This document shows, piece after piece, positions 61,217 to 64,000 of a DNA stretch of 64,000 nucleotides. The notes under the pieces were generated by a model. That model saw nothing but the letters and a program-made list of their open reading frames with translations. It did not search any database and was not told the origin of the DNA. The position numbers and the translations under genes were made by a program. How positions within the stretch are numbered: the first letter of the stretch is position 1; the number at the start of each line of letters is the position of its first letter. This DNA comes from Euryarchaeota archaeon UBA463 (GTDB lineage Archaea; Thermoplasmatota; Poseidoniia; Poseidoniales; Thalassarchaeaceae), in the NCBI GenBank assembly GCA_002501805.1, contig DAOI01000003.1:40259-104258 (forward strand), in the 5' to 3' direction.

Positions 61217-62833
61217 ATGGAGGACCGAGCCATATCGGACTCCAGCACGGCTCCTCTAACTACATTGGCGGACCATGGACTGAATCCCAGTGGCAGGGTG
61301 CATTGGAACCTTGGCTGGGAGAAGCTGCATGAACTAGCTGTCTCGAGGAAGGAGGCAAAGCTCACTTCACACGGAGTACTCCTGACGACAACCGGGGAGA
61401 GGACCGGTAGGTCGCCCAATGATCGTTTCATTGTCGAGGAACACGGTCTAGCAGACGAGGTATGGTGGGGGGACGTCAACAGGTCAATATCTCCTAATAA
61501 ATTCGAGAGACTTCTCGATAAGACCAGGAAGCACCTAGACAGGACTGACGATTTGTTCGTCAAAGACGCTTTCTGTGGAGCGGACACAAGACACAGGATG
61601 CCAGTCAGACTAGTCACTGAGAACGCGTGGCATGCTGCTTTCATGCACAACATGTTCGTGAGAGCTTCTGAAGATGAACTCGAAAGGCATGCTCCCGAAT
61701 ACACCATTCTCCATGCACCCTCTCTGAAAGCCAATCCTATCAAGGATGGGATCAATTCTGGCGTCTTCGTAATCCTTGCTCTTGATAGGGGACTTGTTAT
61801 TATTGGGGGGACCCAATACGCAGGCGAGATAAAGAAGGCTATATTCACCATAATGAACCACATACTGCCACAGAAAGGACTTCTTCCGATGCACTGCTCA
61901 GCAAACACTGATGGCCACAATTCCGCCTTATTCTTCGGACTCTCAGGAACCGGCAAGACCACGCTCTCTGCTGACCCGGATAGGGCATTGGTGGGTGATG
62001 ATGAACACGGGTGGTCAGAAGACGGAGTTTTCAACTTTGAAGGAGGATGCTATGCCAAGCTGATCGACCTCTCCGAGAAGGACGAGCCCGCGATTTTCGC
62101 AACTACTCGAATGAAGGGTACAATATTGGAGAACGTTGTCCTTAATGCCGACGGAACTCCGGATTTCACTAACGACTCTCTCACTCAGAACACCAGGGGG
62201 TCTTATTCCATAGAGGCCATAGAAAACAGGACCCCCGACTCCATGGCAGGTAATCCGAAGAATGTAGTCTTCCTGACCTGTGATGCCTTCGGGGTTCTCC
62301 CGCCCCTCTCCAGACTCACGCCCGAGCAGGCCGCGTATCACTTCATCTCGGGATATACTGCCAAAGTAGCCGGAACAGAGATTGGTATTACTGAGCCTCA
62401 GGCAACCTTCTCCACATGCTTCGGTGCACCGTTCATGCCAAGGCACCCCTCGATATATGCAGATTTACTATCTAAGAAGATCAGAGAGAATGATGCTAAG
62501 TGTTGGCTCATCAATACTGGATGGGTAGCCGGGGGCTACGGAGACAGTAGCAGAATCAAAATAAAGTGGACCAGGGCATTGCTTAACGCTGCACTGAATG
62601 GGGATTTAGATGACGTTGTTTTCGTCAAGGATCAGAGATTCGGTTTCTCTGTCCCAACAACCTGCGAGGGAGTTCCAGACAGCATACTCCAACCTCGCCA
62701 GACATGGAATGACAAGAAGAAGTTTGACAATGTGGCCGATCTCTTAGCTCGTATGTTCATAGAAAATTTTGAGCAGTACAAGGATGGGTGTAGCGACGAA
62801 GTCTTGTCCTCTTCCCCAATCGTCATTGGATAG
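61217..62833 (+). CDS. pckA: phosphoenolpyruvate carboxykinase (ATP)
   Basis: 538 residues from ATG 61217. The P-loop SGTGKTTLSADP is near 241-252, the PEPCK-specific EGGCYAKLIDLSEKDEPAIF near 276-295, and GDDEHGWSEDGVFN between. The GRSPNDRFIVEE and FCGADTRHRMPVRL motifs complete the ATP-type pattern. It interconverts oxaloacetate and PEP with ATP and starts gluconeogenesis. The next gene is the convergent NikR-like regulator, 28 bases away. Confidence 0.97.
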   Translation: MEDRAISDSSTAPLTTLADHGLNPSGRVHWNLGWEKLHELAVSRKEAKLTSHGVLLTTTGERTGRSPNDRFIVEEHGLADEVWWGDVNRSISPNKFERLLDKTRKHLDRTDDLFVKDAFCGADTRHRMPVRLVTENAWHAAFMHNMFVRASEDELERHAPEYTILHAPSLKANPIKDGINSGVFVILALDRGLVIIGGTQYAGEIKKAIFTIMNHILPQKGLLPMHCSANTDGHNSALFFGLSGTGKTTLSADPDRALVGDDEHGWSEDGVFNFEGGCYAKLIDLSEKDEPAIFATTRMKGTILENVVLNADGTPDFTNDSLTQNTRGSYSIEAIENRTPDSMAGNPKNVVFLTCDAFGVLPPLSRLTPEQAAYHFISGYTAKVAGTEIGITEPQATFSTCFGAPFMPRHPSIYADLLSKKIRENDAKCWLINTGWVAGGYGDSSRIKIKWTRALLNAALNGDLDDVVFVKDQRFGFSVPTTCEGVPDSILQPRQTWNDKKKFDNVADLLARMFIENFEQYKDGCSDEVLSSSPIVIG

Positions 62834-62861
62834 AGAAGACGAGTCGTATCAGCATAAACGA

Positions 62862-63290
62862 CTAACAGCAGTCCCCATCCTTCATCGGAGCACTAACGAA
62901 AGATACCTTATCGACACTGGAAGTATTCTGAAGTTGTTCATAGACGTCTCTAACACTTTCAGCAGTACCCTTGACGTGGACTACGTCAACGCATGAGTGA
63001 CAAGAGTGACCAAGTCTACTGCTGTGGTGATAAGCGGCAACCTCGATAGTATCCGTCCTGCTTACCATCAATTTCTGCTCGCTCTTTTCCTGATAGTGAA
63101 CTATCAAATGCCCCTCGACAATCAGGTCCCCCTGCATGTTCATCAGATCTCCCCTCTGCTGAATTTCGGCGAAGAACATTGTAGCATCTCGAAGGAAACT
63201 GCTTCTGTTAGTATACCCAGACTTCGCAATCAAACTCTCGAAACCATCTGTGAACTCGTTGTCTGCACTAAATGAGATAATCCTGCTCAT
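62862..63290 (-). CDS. NikR-like ribbon-helix-helix metal regulator
   Basis: 142 residues from ATG 63290. Residues 2-42 form an RHH unit (strand SRIISFSA, helix NEFTDGFESLIAKSG, helix NRSSFLRDATMFFAE). The C-terminal part (about 55-135) resembles the NikR ACT-like metal domain, with GHLIVHY and a His/Cys cluster (H88, H89, H95, C97, H98, C100). The E. coli NikR ligand positions are not all kept, so the metal may differ. It is divergent from the znuA-like gene, with a 9-bp dyad between. Confidence 0.82.
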   Translation of the reverse strand: MSRIISFSADNEFTDGFESLIAKSGYTNRSSFLRDATMFFAEIQQRGDLMNMQGDLIVEGHLIVHYQEKSEQKLMVSRTDTIEVAAYHHSSRLGHSCHSCVDVVHVKGTAESVRDVYEQLQNTSSVDKVSFVSAPMKDGDCC

Positions 63291-63310
63291 ATATTGCCGT
63301 GTATGGACGC

Positions 63311-63344
63311 ACTAATAATAATTTACGTTAATCTAATTATTAGT
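63311..63344. promoter_or_regulatory. NikR-spaced operator between regulator and znuA-like gene
   Basis: ACTAATAAT (63311-63319) is the exact inverse complement of ATTATTAGT (63336-63344), with 16 bases between. This is the half-site spacing of the E. coli NikR operator (GTATGA-N16-TCATAC), with different bases. The left arm overlaps the minus-strand TATA for the regulator; the right arm ends just upstream of TTAAATAT at 63350-63357, a TATA for a leaderless znuA mRNA. Autoregulation and control of metal uptake is inferred. Confidence 0.55.
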
Positions 63345-63377
63345 TTTGATTAAATATGTATTAGCAGTCGGCAAGCT

Positions 63378-64000
63378 ATGAAGAGTGTAACGTACAGGTC
63401 CGTACTGCTTAGTGTGCTAATGATTACGTCCAGCCTTGCTGGATGTCTGGGAGATGGGGCAGATGATGCCGATGATACCGATGTTGTGGATCCGATAGTA
63501 GTGGATCCAATTACATCATTTGGCAGTGTCATGGTCTCCACTTACCACGTCGGTGAGCTAGTGAAGGCTGTGGCAGGAGACCATGTAGAATTACACTACA
63601 TGAGCCAAGACAATATCCCAGTTCACGACTACGAGCCTTCAGCCGCCGATTTGATTAGGTTGAAAGAAGCGGATGTATTCTTCTACCATGGTTTGAATCT
63701 TGAGCCATGGGTAGACTCGGCTTTGGAGTCTCTGGGTGCAGATGCTCCGCCTTCATTCATGACACACACTATGAAGGCTGGAGAAGAAACTCTCGACTTC
63801 CAGTCACTATTGGTAGCGGACTTGTGCGAGTTGATGAGTGATGGGCCGTTCGTAAGCACCACTCTCGCAACTATGTCTGAGGATCACGATGACCATGACG
63901 ACCATGACGACGACCATGAAGGCAATGAAGGTGGCATGCAGACTGCAGCGGGCCATGGTGACCACTCAGATGATGACGACGACCATGACGACCATGACGA
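63378..64000 (+). CDS. zinc ABC transporter substrate-binding lipoprotein, ZnuA-like (cut by window end)
   Basis: Frame open from ATG 63378 to the window end, 207 codons seen. A signal peptide ends in the lipobox LAGC (C23). VSTYHVGELVKAVAGDHVEL with YEPSAADLIRLKEADVFFYHGLNLEPW match ZnuA/cluster A-I metal-binding proteins, the HDYEPSA His and LNLEPW being typical. From about residue 173 a His/Asp-rich loop begins (DDHDDHDD repeats), the metal-collecting loop of zinc binders. It should work with ABC membrane and ATPase subunits beyond the window. Confidence 0.9.
   Translation, partial: MKSVTYRSVLLSVLMITSSLAGCLGDGADDADDTDVVDPIVVDPITSFGSVMVSTYHVGELVKAVAGDHVELHYMSQDNIPVHDYEPSAADLIRLKEADVFFYHGLNLEPWVDSALESLGADAPPSFMTHTMKAGEETLDFQSLLVADLCELMSDGPFVSTTLATMSEDHDDHDDHDDDHEGNEGGMQTAAGHGDHSDDDDDHDDHD

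Noticed and set aside
1..64000. CRISPR arrays, insertion sequences or prophage
   Set aside because: No spaced direct repeats of CRISPR type, transposase motif, integrase or phage structural gene was seen. The genes are mainly housekeeping and in typical archaeal contexts.

Overview
The window looks like chromosomal DNA of a planktonic archaeon, most plausibly Marine Group II / Candidatus Poseidoniales (Euryarchaeota, Thermoplasmata side). The archaeal core is clear: the large subunit of the D-family DNA polymerase (DP2), primase large subunit PriL, the rps13-rps4-rps11-rpo3 operon, the archaeal CoA enzymes pantoate kinase and phosphopantothenate synthetase, the pterin enzyme MptE, the KEOPS subunit Pcc1, THEP1, DUF373 and type II methionine aminopeptidase. 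Several enzymes are of bacterial type: LeuRS, MetK, homodimeric AceE, ATP-dependent PEPCK, class II fumarase and an acyl-CoA-binding protein. This mixture is typical of surface-ocean heterotrophic euryarchaea. The lineage assignment is inference; no rRNA or tRNA gene was seen.

Layout. 1-2286 (+): fatty-acid cluster (acyl-CoA dehydrogenase end, ACBP, DUF4442 protein, NMO-like flavoprotein). 2287-10965 (mostly -): a 1122-residue PIN-ended protein, DUF4079-like membrane protein (+), RNase HI, GcvH, a small membrane protein, THEP1, an Eco57I-like methyltransferase homologue with an altered motif IV, and a coiled-coil protein. 11037-19286: isopropylmalate-dehydrogenase family enzyme, phosphopantothenate synthetase, NadC-like enzyme, Pcc1, MetK, zinc-ribbon protein, DUF373, PriL, MptE. 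19287-25804: DP2, PyrE, tRNA-binding-domain protein, zinc-ribbon protein, cyclophilin. 25865-27466: a fumarase carrying an N-terminal ribbon-helix-helix domain. 27467-28252 has no gene on protein evidence; the minus strand reads as a highly structured RNA of about 680 nt with a candidate promoter and a T-run end. 28253-37666: beta-propeller protein, M32 carboxypeptidase, ferritin-like protein behind a DtxR/IdeR-type iron box, S15-like lipoprotein, winged-helix/STAND regulator, thioredoxin, Rpe, BolA, CGFS glutaredoxin, DMT transporter. 37815-46600: methionine aminopeptidase, Sua5, RDD protein, UPF1-like helicase, acidic zinc-ribbon protein, GNAT, AceE. 46609-57318: MBL hydrolase, LeuRS, CDIN1/TPD-type nuclease homologue, pantoate kinase, Rpo3/S11/S4/S13, methyltransferase, FKBP-like membrane protein. 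57391-64000: a 1235-residue polytopic membrane protein, PEPCK, a NikR-like regulator and a divergent ZnuA-like lipoprotein cut by the window end.

How the genes fit together. Central carbon (AceE, fumarase, PEPCK, Rpe, isopropylmalate-type dehydrogenase), lipid breakdown, peptide breakdown (M32, S15-like lipoprotein), cofactor supply (CoA, NAD, SAM, pterin, lipoyl carrier) and t6A tRNA modification (Pcc1 and Sua5) are mixed with information-processing genes. Most genes sit in short operons with stop/start overlaps. Two metal-response circuits can be read: an iron box at the ferritin gene, and a NikR-like regulator with a 16-nt-spaced operator between it and znuA.

The best candidates for something undescribed are the structured RNA at about 27478-28160 and the RHH-fumarase fusion with a palindrome in its promoter, which lie next to each other.
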